A stretch of 64,000 bases of DNA, taken from contig MEHQ01003804.1 in the NCBI GenBank assembly GCA_008828725.1, forward strand, positions 653,555 through 717,554, given 5' to 3'. The position numbers were made by a program, and so were the translations under genes. A model generated the notes under the pieces. The model made no database searches and was not told where the DNA came from. It was given only the letters and a program-made list of their open reading frames with translations. Every line of letters begins with the position of its first letter. The stretch's first letter is position 1. Positions 35,117-46,729 of this stretch are shown piece by piece. This DNA comes from Saccharina japonica. Its lineage: Eukaryota; Sar; Phaeophyceae; Laminariales; Laminariaceae.

Positions 35117-36475
35117 TCAAAACATACACTCCGCTTTAACAGAGGATCGAGGAAGGCTTACGGCACAGTCCGACAGGCTACGCTGAGCTTTCTTGCTGGC
35201 AGTTGTCTGTACAGTGCAGACGAGGCCGACCTGAGCGGGGCCGTGTTGTGGGCAGTGGGTAGGTTGCTTCCCATCGAGTCCCAACCGCGACCTTCCGCGA
35301 CAACTTGCCACTTTGCATTTGGCATGCAAATCGAACAATTGACAGGCGGATATGTCGCTTTTATCGTGGGAACACACTGTGGGCGTACCGTGAGTGTGTG
35401 CGCCCCGAGTAGGCGCCCTGGTGCAGATTTTATGTGAGCAAATGCGGGTGAGAACGTCCACCATCCCGTCCTCTGCATGTTGCATACAGTAAACCGCCGT
35501 CTTGCTTCCCTCGACATTGAAACTGGGCCGTTTTGTGCAGCTTTCATGTGAGCAGCGCTTGGTGATAACGTCCACCATCCCGTCGTTCGCATGTTGCACA
35601 CAGTAGGCCGCCTTCTTGCTTCCCTCGACATTGAATCTGGGCCGCTTTGCGCAGGTTTCATGTAAGCAGCTCTTGTTGATAACGTCCACCATCCCGTCCT
35701 CCGCATGTTGCCTGCAGTAAACCGCCTTCTTGCTTCCCTCGACATTGAAACTGGGACGCTTTGTGCAGGTTTCATGAAAGCAGGTCTTGTTGATAACGTC
35801 AACCATGCCGCTCTCGGCATGTTGCTTGCAGTACGCCGGCGTCTTGCTTCCCTTCACATTGAAACTCGGCCACTTCACGCACGTGCCTTGTGAGCAACGC
35901 TTGCTGCCAATACCAACCATGCCTTCCTCCGCATGTTGCTTGCAGTACATCGCCGTTTTGCTGCCCTCCACATTGAAGGTCGGGATCGTCATGCAACTCT
36001 TATGTGGGCAACGTCGGGTACGTACGTTCACCATGCCCTCTTCGGCATGTTTCCTGCAGAACACCACCGTTGTGCTTCCATCGACATTGAAACAAGGCCA
36101 CTTCACGCAGGTTTCATGTGAGCAACGCTTGCTGCGAACGTCCACCATGCCGTCCTCTGCATGTTATTTACAGTAAACCGCTGTCTTGCTTCCATCGACA
36201 TTGAAACTGGGCGTTGTTGTGCAAGTGCCATGTAAGCAACGCTTGCTCTTGGAATTTACCATGCCGTCCTCCGCATGTTGCTTGCAGTAAACTGCCGATT
36301 TGCTGCCCTTGACGTTGTAACTCGGGTGCTTCATGCACGTGACATGTCGGCAACGCTTGCTGCAAACGTTTACCATGCCGTCCTCCGCATGTCGCTTGCA
36401 GTAAACCGCCGTCTTGCTGCCCTCGACGTTGTAACTCGGCTGCTGCATACAGGTGCCATGTACGCAACGCGTCAT
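35117..36475 (-). pseudogene. EsV-1-7 repeat protein gene with one in-frame stop
   Basis: The frame runs 453 codons from ATG at 36475 to the stop at 35117, interrupted only by TAA at 36164-36166. It encodes nine regular repeats of the EsV-1-7 motif, C-x4-C-x16-C-x2-H-x12 (for example CSHETC, then 16 residues, then CRKH, then AEEGMVNVRTRR). A diverged tenth unit (CKVASC...CPQH) and a basic, Ser-rich tail follow. EsV-1-7 proteins include the Ectocarpus developmental regulator IMM; their molecular role is unknown, and metal binding by Cys/His is an inference. The TAA replaces the CAA (Gln) seen at the same place in most repeats, inside C-x2-H of repeat 3, so one transition explains it. A Met conserved in every repeat, at 36148, could restart translation and yield a 343-residue protein with six regular repeats. 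No intron is evident. The frame is also open upstream of the ATG to a CTGCAG that could be an acceptor. Confidence 0.85.
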
Positions 36476-38926
36476 GATCTCCGAGCACGGTGAAGGCGAC
36501 TGCAGTGGAAATATCGACGCAGACCAGCAGGGGGGTTACGCAACAACGAGTGTTAAGGTTTCGGCTGAGTTGTGACGCTCACTGTTCGTGGACATCTTGG
36601 CGAAAAACGATGGTTCAAATGCTTTCGCCACAACACGCTGACCTACAACGGCCAGACAATATTGTTGACCCAATTTAGCGAGAAGCGACATAGCCTGCAC
36701 AGGCCTGCATCCTGGGACACTGCAACGCCCTTCGCGTGCTCAGGGCACATCTATGAACGGATATATAAATTCACTTGGCAGGTCAGATGAAAAAAAAAAC
36801 GTTGTTCTACGATAAACCCTGTTAGTCAAACCACAAGTGACCCCACGGCCTGAGTTATCCTGGGGAGTACTAATATACCGCGAATTGGTTTGACGAAAAC
36901 CGAGTATTAGATACGCATAGTTGGCCGCTGGCTGGCAATGCTCCCTGAGGAGACAGTACACTAGAAATATATGCAATTTATACACAGCACGTTCCAGTTC
37001 CATTTCGTTGGGACGAGTAGAGATCACCACAACCAAGGAGGGATATTCCAACAAATCAAGCAATTTCTTCTCAGAGTTATCACATACATGCGAACGGAAG
37101 TGTATTTGAACATACCTCACGTTTTACGTCTCTGATTTGCATGCACGTATCGTACAAACGCCACCCATCCATCCACCCGTAGTTTGGTTAGTACAGTTGA
37201 GAGTGAGGAGACAATAGCAACTATCTTGGTTGCTGCTTTTCCTTTTCCCTGCTTTTTTTTTGTCTACTGCCGCCCCGCCTCCATACTGCCATCGTAGCCG
37301 TGGCTCCATATTGGCGTCGTTGATTTCATGTACTAAATTTAGGACTTACGATATCGCTGAAGCATGAGTCGGCTTGACCACTTGCTCTTTTTCTGGGGGT
37401 CGTGGCACGCATACAAGGAAAGAACGGGAAACGCAGTACCTGTGGGGACCCTCCTTCAAGTCAGTGCTAGAGAAGAGCCGGATTTATGTTCTTCTATATA
37501 AGAGCGCGGTCAAATGTGTATCGCCAAAACCATGGTGAATGTGTATTCCAGTCGGCTGCTAACACGCTAAAACACGTGCGTTCTCAAGGCAAGTCACGCA
37601 TTGGAAATTTGAAAAGTAACCCATGAACTGCAAATCGAGCCACGCATTGGAAATATACAAGTAGGCAATGTTCTTCACGTGCTGCTACAACCCCAGCCGC
37701 CAATTGGAACCTTGCTGTTCCGATTCTTGCAGACACAGGTGTATGGCAACGTATATCCGAATCTACGTTGTGATGGCAAGAAAAAACCGTGAGTCATTCA
37801 AACGTTTCTTGAGATTATAGTGCTTTCGTCATTAATCCTTCCTGAACGGCATGTGTGGGGTCACTTTTTGTTCAGGCAATTCATGAAACCTGGTAACTGT
37901 TGTGCTGCATTCCAGTCCTTTGCTGGATCTGAAAATAAAAGGTTTGGGTTTTGCCATGAGACTGCTTCGTGGAATTTTTATGGAATCCTTCTACACCTCG
38001 TGCGCACGAGTACATGCCGTTTAGGTGGTTGAAAGTGTAGTTTTCTGCACCAACGTAATATTCTGAACCTTAGAATGGCCACAGCCCTCCCACGTGAATG
38101 ACGAGAGGTTCATCGTATACGTTGTATGTAGGGTGTGGGTAGTTGAGATTTTATTATCTAGGTACCGTTTGACTAACTCGTCTATCAAATTCTGAACGAC
38201 GATAGCCATCGCAGGTTCGTGTTTGGTGACTCAGGAATCCCATTCGGGCAAACGCAGGCGGGCTTTCGATTTCCTAAAAAATGTTGTCATCGTGAACGTC
38301 TAACATATCAAGATTCTAAGGTATAACACGGCATGCTGGTCATCCTGGCGGAAACCTTTACGATGCCGGCTATGCAACATGGAAACAACTATGTGGTAGT
38401 CTAGTAAACTACGCCAATCATATCTGATGGATCGGTAGGTGGACAATAGTGTGCCGTCCGCAGCGTGCGTACTCGTAAATAAAACGAAACAGCTCGCTGA
38501 CACCGCACGTATACGAGACACCCATAAGTCACTGCGATACAATGCCGTTTTGCCAACGCGAGCCATTCAAATAACTAAACAGCCACCAACCCAACGAAAT
38601 GCTATAAAGTGTCCAGTCGCCAACGCTATGAACCGAAACAAGTTGACTTACCACACATACATATATTTGAACCCCGTTCTCTTCTGTTAACTTCAAAAGC
38701 GTCGAGCACAAACCCCATAGTCTTAAACTGCTTGACCAGGCCCGGCGTTCGGTAGTCGGTATCGTCGAACACGAAATCCAGCATGTACTATCGATCGTTC
38801 TATGTGACCAGAAAATGCCAAAAATATTTGAACAAGCAACCTGTTACCGCATAGCACGGAAGGAAGCACATTCCGGTGATAACAAATTGACTTGTAAAAA
38901 TAGTATTACTGGGTACATTGCTGTAG
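36476..38926. other. Non-coding interval, no gene recognised
   Basis: Only short open frames occur on both strands. The 126-codon minus frame at 36740-37120 has no recognisable domain. Confidence 0.45.
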
Positions 38927-39145
38927 GGGGGTGTAGTATCTAACCAATCTCCGGCGATAATCACAATACACAGTAGCTCTGCAGCTAGGGGGTGTGGTAA
39001 CGAGGGAGTGTAGTATTTAGAGGGTGTGGCTACGAAGGGATGTGGTACTGATGGGGTGCACTAACGGTGGTCATAATTGCTACTCAGCGGGCGTTACTAG
39101 ACTACGGCAAAACTTCATATGGTGTGACAACAAGAGGGTGTGATT
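38927..39145 (+). repeat. GGGGTGTGGTA-type degenerate short repeat
   Basis: Variants of GGGGTGTGGTA / GGGTGTAGTAT recur about eight times (for example at 38990, 39006, 39022, 39040). Related phrases at 40090 and 40170 flank the LINE fragment. Confidence 0.7.
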
Positions 39146-40180
39146 GCAAGGTGTCAACAACAGATGGGGAGCTGCCGGTAGCAAGAGCTTTGCTATCATG
39201 TGAGAGGCGTCAGTCTGAAACCAGCTTTCATTTAACATTGCCACAAAATGTTGCCTGTGATGGTAAAGCCCATGTCTGAAATTGGAAATGACAGCAAGGA
39301 CGTTCGCTTGGGCACAAAGCCGCAGAACAGTCAACGGTAAGGCTTGAGGTAGTTTATACTCTGGCACAACTTCCGGGTTAGAATAAACATTTATGTTGAG
39401 CGCAAGAGGTTTCAGGAGTCTGGGTACGAGTGGCGCATCAGGAGGTTTCGCGCAGAACAACCCGTTTGTCGCTGGTGAAACAATTGTTGGGTTTGTTTTG
39501 ACCGCGGCAAAGATTATTGAGGCACCTTTTTGTTTCATTCCTGTGGAAACCAAACTGCTTCAAGTGTATATACCTCTATACCAATTGTCAAAACTTTTTC
39601 GGGCGAATAATGACGCAATTGTAAAACACAATCGTCTCCGGGCGCCCTCTGGGACTCTAGGGAAGTTACAAGCCTGCGGCGCATGAGCACGACGCGCTTT
39701 TCAGGCTGCGTAGCGCTACAGGCAGAATTTGATGGTGTCACATCCAGAATTTGATGGTGTCATATATTTCGAAGATGGTACCTCCAAAGCCCTTGCCCCG
39801 CTGGAAAACTAAGTGCTGTACTGCCATGACAATATAAAACCCTTGTTTCTAGCCGAAGCCGGCAAATATACCTATACCAGACACAGCTTTGTGCCCTGGT
39901 TTGTTTCCGAGATGATGCTACCATGGCACGCGGAAAGTTAGGTCATTGCCCACATACGTACTACCGGCGCCGGTGGTTGAGGCGTAGGGGACACTATGAG
40001 GAGTCGGAGAACTTGTCGTGGCTAAATGGGATCCACCAGGCAGTGTTTTGATATTGGCGTTTGATGCTGTTTTCACAAGCACCACCGTCGGGGGGGTGGT
40101 ATTCAACGTACACCCGGTATTAAAGCGACAACGATTTCAAACGGTATATCACCGGGTGTGCTCATGTATGGGGGTGTGGT
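39146..40180. other. Interval with two opposing unrecognised open frames
   Basis: A 157-codon ATG frame on minus (39080-39553) overlaps a 97-codon ATG frame on + (39393-39686). Both look compositionally normal but neither has a domain I recognise or splice evidence, so I call neither. Confidence 0.3.
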
Positions 40181-40195
40181 ATCAGAGGGGGGGGG
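40181..40195 (+). repeat. Left direct repeat (candidate target-site duplication)
   Basis: ATCAGA followed by nine G. The same word with twelve G lies at 40859-40876 on the other side of the LINE fragment. Confidence 0.7.
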
Positions 40196-40858
40196 TTGTA
40201 CCTTTCACATTCTCCCACTATGTGAACTCTACTCTCTATGGCTTTGCCACATGGGCACATCTGTGCATCTACTTCCTCCTCCTCCCGGCTACTGGTATAC
40301 CTCCTTCTTCTTTCTGGCAGGTCCAGGTCCCCTACACGAAATCGCAGTTTCAGCTTTTTCGCGAAGTCCATTGGGCCGTGCAGATATCTTTTCATTCCTA
40401 TTCCTTCTCTCAACCCCCCGTATATCTCTAAGTGTTCTTCCCCTTCCACCTTCTTTCTCAGTGCTAGCCTTTCCCTTCTTCTTTCTCTATGGCCAGCGTC
40501 TCTTTTTGGTTTCCTATATCCTTCCATACTTTCTCGACTACGCTATCCCACCTTATTCCAGCTCGCCCTTTGGTTACTTTATCCCATACAGCTTTATCAG
40601 CTATGGCTGGCAACCTCTTATTTGGCATGTTCTTTACTTTATATTGCCATTTCAACTTACGCACGTCTCTATTTGTCTTAAGTGGGTACATTCCCAGTTC
40701 TGCTCTCAATACTGTATTACTCGTCGTACTTGAGCATGCTAGTACTTTTTTAGCTGCTGTCATCTGTACTGTTTCCAGCTGTTTTACGAGCTTCGCGTTC
40801 CCTTCCCATACTTCTCCTGCATATCCTAGCTTTGGTACAATCACATTCATCAGTATAC
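40196..40858 (-). mobile_element. LINE (non-LTR retrotransposon) C-terminal fragment
   Basis: Two overlapping minus frames together encode the end of a LINE ORF2-type protein: VIVPKLGYAGEVWEGNA, KLVKQLETVQMTAAKKVLAC, LRAELGMYPL and RKLKWQYKVKNMP. After a frameshift near 40500 come LKLRFRVGDLDLPER and the terminal zinc-binding motif CPCGKAIESRVHIVGECERY. Normal elements are several kb long; only ~660 bp remain, truncated upstream of the thumb and also cut inside the C-terminal coding region, with no 3' UTR or A-tail. The fragment sits exactly between two copies of ATCAGA plus a G-run. Confidence 0.85.
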
Positions 40859-40876
40859 ATCAGAGGGGGGGGGGGG
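40859..40876 (+). repeat. Right direct repeat (candidate target-site duplication)
   Basis: ATCAGA followed by twelve G, matching 40181-40195. Confidence 0.7.
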
Positions 40877-42871
40877 TATTCTTCCATGCTACATGGTAAG
40901 GACAGGTAACTCCGTTGTTCATCGTCCTCATAGAGCGTCTCAACTCGTGATCGGGTACAGATATCAAAACACACACCTATTTAGCATAGACCGTCAGTAG
41001 GTTACCAAAATCACCAACAGGAACAACAGAACCCTCGTTCACACGCTGTACAAACACACGCCCAAATACACTCACAGCGGTGATACACTTACTGTAGCAA
41101 ACAAGCATCTACTTTCGGCAAGCAAAAAACACCGAATTGATCTTCAGGCGTGCGGTAGTTCGTGTGATGCTGTGATGGATCGAATTTGAAGGGAGCTCCA
41201 TGGATCACTCCGGCAACATGTCGACGATAATTTTCAGGTACACGTGACTATGTTTTAGACATCCACGAGGCATTACAAGAGGTGTTCAAAGCTGTGCGAT
41301 TCCTCCGTTCCTGTGGGTGTAAGAGAGCGTAAAGAAAATACCCATTCCAGAAAACAGTGACTCGACCACGAAAGCAAACCGGGAGAGACTTCTCGAATAT
41401 AAAACACACCGCAGTGTACGCAACGATCATGTAAAATTTTGCTACCAATGCATATTATATACTGGTAGTACGTATGGGGTTGTATGCAAGCGTTGTTTTC
41501 CCTTCAAAATCAACAAAGTAAATGTTTTGTGACAGTCACCCTCGACCCACACGGCCGATGCAGGTGCAAAGGCGTTTCTCGCTGTGCTGTATTTCAATCC
41601 ATATTATTTAATAGGTTCACTTTTTGAAACAGTTTTAATATTTCATCAGTCCATCTCATATGATTTAAAAGTATGTGCAATGCGGTGTTGTCTCCATCTG
41701 TACACGTGAATGTTTAGGTCTAGCTAGCTGGTCAGTGCCCCTATACGTCCCTATTCCAGACCCCATACCACATTGCACCTTCCTATGCCGACGAGGACTA
41801 TCGTCTCGATAATTGTACTTCCAATGGGCAACGCGTTTCACGAATATTTTTCCGTCGGCGGAATTTCCATCAACGCGAGCGAGTGTGCGCGTTGGCAGCG
41901 TTCGATGCTAATCGATGAGAGGAGCGAACTCTTAACCCTACGCGCGATGTAACAAAGAGAGAACTCACGCGGCGAAAGTACTCGCGCGACTGCCTATTGT
42001 ACAGCCAGGTGGATACGGAAGTTGCTTCAAATATAAATGTAAACGTCAAAGATAAGAGCTGTTCTGAGGGCCTTTCTTCGCTGGCATCTCGCGTACTAGC
42101 AGCGAGTTGAGCAGACTTGTGTATTAAAAAAAGCTAACTTTAGTCTTAACGGATGTGCGGATCGTGACCAACGAGCTACAGCCACCCATACCAACAAAAC
42201 GCCTACGTAGGTCTCCTTGGAGGTGTATTCCGTTTATTCTCAAATTATTCGTAGATACTTTTTGTTCGGACCCACCTATATGCCCAGCTATGTAGTGCCC
42301 AACAATCGTGTACGAGAGGCTACAACAGCAGCACCTGTGCTTGGGTCGTATATGTGTGCGTTGAATGTATATGACGAGTATTTATGTGACTGCCATACCT
42401 GCAAGGGCCGTTTGGAACGAGACGAAAGCAGTTGCCAATACTTTTGTCGACATTTTTTATTTAAGCTCTTTTCGAATCTCCATAAAAAAACTCGCAACGG
42501 AAAATAATAAATTCAAAAAAATTGCCAACTAAGTACTACGGAAATATCCAACCTGAAGTATGGAAAAAAAACTTGCTATTTCGCCAAGTCCAAACTCCAA
42601 TAATCTTTCCCATTTCCCAAACAAAATAACAAATAGGTGTCGACTAAAACAGCCCTATATCATTCGCACTCTGCGTGAGCAGCGCGTAGATCCAAACCCA
42701 TCCATGGCCATAAGCCTGCTTCCTACTACCTCAGATATAACGACCCTCGGCGTAGCCCCTTGTTACGAGCGAATGCGGGTTTTTAATTTCGACCAAGGCT
42801 CTCGTGATAGGGACCCATGGGAAAATGGCCATGGCCGGTTTTTTACTCGAGTAAACTATTGATTTTGTGTG
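40877..42871. other. Non-coding interval, no gene recognised
   Basis: Short open frames only. I see no domain or clear repeat structure. Confidence 0.45.
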
Positions 42872-42962
42872 CACTTTTCATCAAATTCTCAAAAAACTAT
42901 TTTGTCTACTACTTTTGTTTTTGCACTTTTCATCAGTTTCTCATAATTGTATCTGTCTACTA
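42872..42962 (+). repeat. Imperfect ~53-bp tandem duplication
   Basis: GCACTTTTCATCA followed by a TTCTCA phrase and TGTCTACTA occurs twice in a row, ending just before the T-tract of the SINE-like unit. Confidence 0.75.
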
Positions 42963-42969
42963 AACGTAC

Positions 42970-43072
42970 GTTTTTTTTTTTTTTCCTACATAAAAATAAG
43001 TTCGGAGTGATACACGGGTCTCGAACCCCTGACTTTTGTGTTGGGAAGATGCTGTGCCACCTGTTACTCTAC
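42970..43072 (-). mobile_element. Possible tRNA-derived SINE with A and B boxes and A-tail
   Basis: On the minus strand the unit starts with TAGAGTAACAGG, close to the tRNA A-box consensus. About 45 bases later it has GGTTCGAGACC (43017-43027), a perfect B box. It ends after ~30 more bases in 14-15 A, seen as the T-tract at 42971. ACGTAC flanks both sides (42965 and 43073), a possible 6-bp target duplication. The acceptor stem does not pair and the anticodon arm does not fold, so this is not a functional tRNA. An isolated tRNA pseudogene is the main alternative. Confidence 0.5.
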
Positions 43073-44658
43073 ACGTACTCTTTGCGATTACCTCCATTTT
43101 CTCTGTACTTCTATAGTAGACGACTTTTTTTTTTCCTACGGTCCTCACGCAAGTGGAGCAGAACCTTATAGCCATAGCCTGCGCCATCATGCGCGTGTAC
43201 CGCCTTAAGGGAGGGCAGCGGGGGTTCTCGGGGCACGTCGTCGACGTTTTCTCCTGTAGTTTTCCCCACCAATGCACACAAGTTGACAACAGTTACTAAT
43301 ATCCTGCTGCGCGAGTTCTTAGCGACAGCTATACTATCTTATATATAATATACAGCAGTACCTGGAATAATATTTGAAGGGTGCTTTCCGCCGAAAAATA
43401 ATAAAAAGTACGTACGTACTTGAGTGTTGTAAAACAAAAGAATGTTTCATCTTTTTCACAACAGCAATACAACTTCTGGTACAATAATACCATATCATGG
43501 ACGAACACGGTATAGCTGCAATTCTAATGCTCAGAACTGCTCTCGACCAAAGTATAGCTAGCTCGTGATGGTCTCCAGGAAGTGTTGGGGCCCTTGGATC
43601 CACAAAGGCGGGCAAGCATTGCTGTGTTGGCATCATGGAACAAAAATGCTCAGCAGCAGGAAACTTGTAGGACTCCGGTCTTACTGTTTGTTATCTACAC
43701 TCTGCTGTGGGTTCTTGGGACGCTTCAGACGGCCGACCTAGAGGCCCAGGTAGATTCGCCTGATAGTGCTCGGCGTTTTTGTCGAACATCTAAGTTGAAA
43801 CTGTATCAGCAGCCCTCGACTCTCTCATTTTGCTAATCCGTCTATAGGTACCAAGTGAATTGGAAGTCCTTTTCGAGTAAGAGGCGATTTTCGTGATGAA
43901 ACATGGGTCGAATCGATCCGGCGCCCGACACCAAATATTTTATCCATAATATATACCAGGTACGCTTTTGAAAACGGCCATTAGGGAGTAGGTCTGAGCA
44001 TTAGAACTGTCGTTTACGGTATCGAGTCATGAAAAGTAGAAAATCTGCAATAAAAAGTATTCCAACTTAAAAAAAACAAATCACAAATTGTTAGATTGCA
44101 GTGCTCTTAAATGGCTATCGCGGAGGGTACTTTCGTGTGTCGTTAAGTCTTGCAATTTATTGTTGAGCGGGGACGCGTAAGCTGCAAAAACCTTGTAGTC
44201 GTGCCTATACAGTAGCCAGGGAGGTTGGCATGGTCGCTGCGCTACTACTGTAGTCACTGCTGTATAACACTGTAAACTATGCAAACTATGTAACGATATA
44301 AACCCTTTCTGCAGACACGTGATGCCATGACTGCTACCAGTATCAATGGCAATGACAATATGCTCTTGCGCCGACCTTTGCGCATGCTGGTACGTACCTA
44401 TGATACAGCAGTACAGGTAATATATGAGTATACGCAGATGTTTCCATATTAATACCTCACAAGTAGCAAGAAGCCTTTCGCCACCAGACCTGGCGGTCGG
44501 CGACTGCGTGCCTACAGCCCATGACACCGCACATGTACGCAAATCATGACCACCCACACAGTCCAACTCTGGTTAACCCATACAGCAGCAGTACTCGCCC
44601 ACATGCAACCCTCGCGTGCAGAGAACCTCTTACTCGTAGTTACTACGAGTATGACCGC

Positions 44659-44683
44659 GCAGCAGCAGCAGCAGCAGCAGCAG
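44659..44683 (+). repeat. (GCA)8 microsatellite
   Basis: Eight uninterrupted GCA triplets plus one base. Confidence 0.95.
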
Positions 44684-45254
44684 GGAGCCCGGCGCGACGT
44701 GCGAGCGACCTGCTCCAAGACCTACCATGTGCACACATATGTTTCGTTGTGGCAAGTAGCACGCAGATGACGTAGGCTCATTCAGCGTGGATATACAATG
44801 TGTGGGCTATGTCAGAAGACGACAGTACCGTAAAGTGCCGTTCCAGTAGGGGCTAACGACGCCGTAGCCTTACTCTGCAAAAATATGGCAGAGGGTGACT
44901 CTTTTCCCCCGGTGCCACGTGCACTCACAGCCTCCAACTTTTACGTGTACAGTACAAAACAAAGTTCCAGCCCACGCAGGACACAGTTAGCACCTCAACT
45001 CACATCTGGATAAAATAGTCACGCATGCGCCAGACACGCAGATCTTGCTGGTAACCAACGTGGCCACGACTCCGCCAGTGTGTCCTACGGGCGTGTCTGC
45101 TATTTTTAATTTTTGTACATACATTCCTAAGTTTTATAATATATTTTTGGGCCGATGTTTTGGGGGATAGGGGTCGGATAAGGTCTTGATGTTTAGTTTG
45201 GTTACTCGCCACCGGGCTAGATCTGCTATGCATTGACCAATCATATCGCTCCAT

Positions 45255-45390
45255 TTGCTTTGCATCGTAATGCACCCAATAAATGGAAACCCATTTTTGC
45301 TTTGCACTGGCCAATCAGGAGAGGTTATTTTGCTTTGCATCGCGCCGCACTTGCTTTGCATCGCGCCGCAAGACCATTGCATCGCTCTTC
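45255..45390 (+). repeat. TTTGCTTTGCATCGCGCCGCA short repeat
   Basis: The phrase TTTGCTTTGCATCG or a close variant occurs four times, twice followed by CGCCGCA in immediate succession at about 45328-45370. Confidence 0.8.
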
Positions 45391-46084
45391 GCACGCAAAC
45401 ACCCGGCATTTCAAACACCTTGATCTCCCTCTACACGCACCCCTAGACTCTCATAAGCTGGGGCTCAATCTACGCGTACCGTTGGGCTCCCAATAGCTCG
45501 TTTTTGTGGTGACGGCGACCTCCTGCTTCGACAACCAGTAGCACACCTGAGCACGCCACAACACGACCTTGGCCTGAGCGGGCGAGTACGAGAAATTGCG
45601 CACGCGTTCTCTCATAGCAACCACGGCGATAAGTTGGGTTGTACTGGCAAGTCTTGAGGCAAGATACTTCTCTCCAGCTGGTGGCACGTTTTGCTGAAGA
45701 TAAGTTGCACAAGATAATAGAACCTACCTGAATTACAGCAGACAACATGTCTTTAGAATACACAACGTGTGAGCGAGTACCCTCAGGTCGGGCCTCAGGC
45801 GCGCTGGACCCGGAACATTTTTCCATGCGTACATATTGAGATACAGGCGATTGTCGGCCTGAACCACTGTGGCCAGTTGTCAACAAAACCGTCTTGCCGC
45901 TTTTCGTTTTCTCCGCATATCTTGTGCACCGTCTCAATTACGATTGCACCAGAGCGACATATCTCAGGTGGAGCCCTCGACGAGTTCAAGCCGAATATGA
46001 GAGACCTTAGCCAGCTGCACCCGGTGCTGAATTTTGCCACATCAAGGTGAGATTGTACGCATTTCCCTCCGAAACGTACTCATG

Positions 46085-46225
46085 GTCACGCTTGGCCGTA
46101 GTCACATGACCATACAGCCTTGCATCCCAACAAAGTAAAGTTTTCACTGACCAAGCAGACATTCCTTGCACCAAGAACGAATCGCCGTGAAGTGTTCGGC
46201 GAGTCGCATGAGGAGTGAGCAGGAC
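46085..46225 (-). repeat. Dispersed repeat family C, minus-strand copy
   Basis: Read on the minus strand it follows the 15.7-kb copy: CATGCGACTCGCCGAACACT, CACGGCGATTC, CTTGGTGCAAGGAATGTCTG, GTATGGTCATGTGACTACGG. It differs in a short central segment where the 15.7-kb copy has the CCCAACGTGCTCC phrase. Confidence 0.75.
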
Positions 46226-46729
46226 CCTTTTAAGAACCGCTTGTGAGGCGGCTTTCGGCACATTGTGCATAATTTCATGCAGATGGGTATACCATCGATT
46301 TACTCTATATGTTCTCCTGTGTGGTCACTTTCAAACACGGGACGGGGGGCTGGAGGTGTCGCTAGCGAGGAAGCATTTTAGACAGCTTGTCCCTATTGCT
46401 TCGAAGTTAGTTGTTGTATGTGCCTATGGCACCACACAAAGCTTGATCGATATGACTATCAAAGGCTCCCTCTCACGACCGCAATGCGCAATTATCAATG
46501 GGTGCAAGCATACTCCAGTACACATGCACGACCTGTATTATCGGTTGGGTCCGTTGGAGATGATCACATTATTTTTACAAATCTTAACCTCCTCTGGGCG
46601 CATTCACCATTGTCGAAAGCCTGTGTGCGGTGTTGTTCTTTGCATTTGTTCAAACTGGTTTGTAAGCTGTATTCCGGGTCTTACCACATTTTTTGTGTTT
46701 TTCATTTACTTCCACGAACGTATATAATT

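Larger units (their letters stand above)
43080..46080. other. Non-coding interval, no gene recognised
   Basis: It holds the CAG microsatellite at 44659, a short TTTGCTTTGCATCG repeat at 45255-45390 and motif copies at 43351, 43954 and 44403. The 155-codon minus frame at 45470-45937 and the 161-codon minus frame at 44081-44566 show no recognisable domain. Confidence 0.4.

Noticed and set aside
35243-36493. Several plus-strand open frames of 60-130 codons
   Set aside because: They are antisense shadows of the EsV-1-7 repeats, with repeat-like peptides as a by-product.
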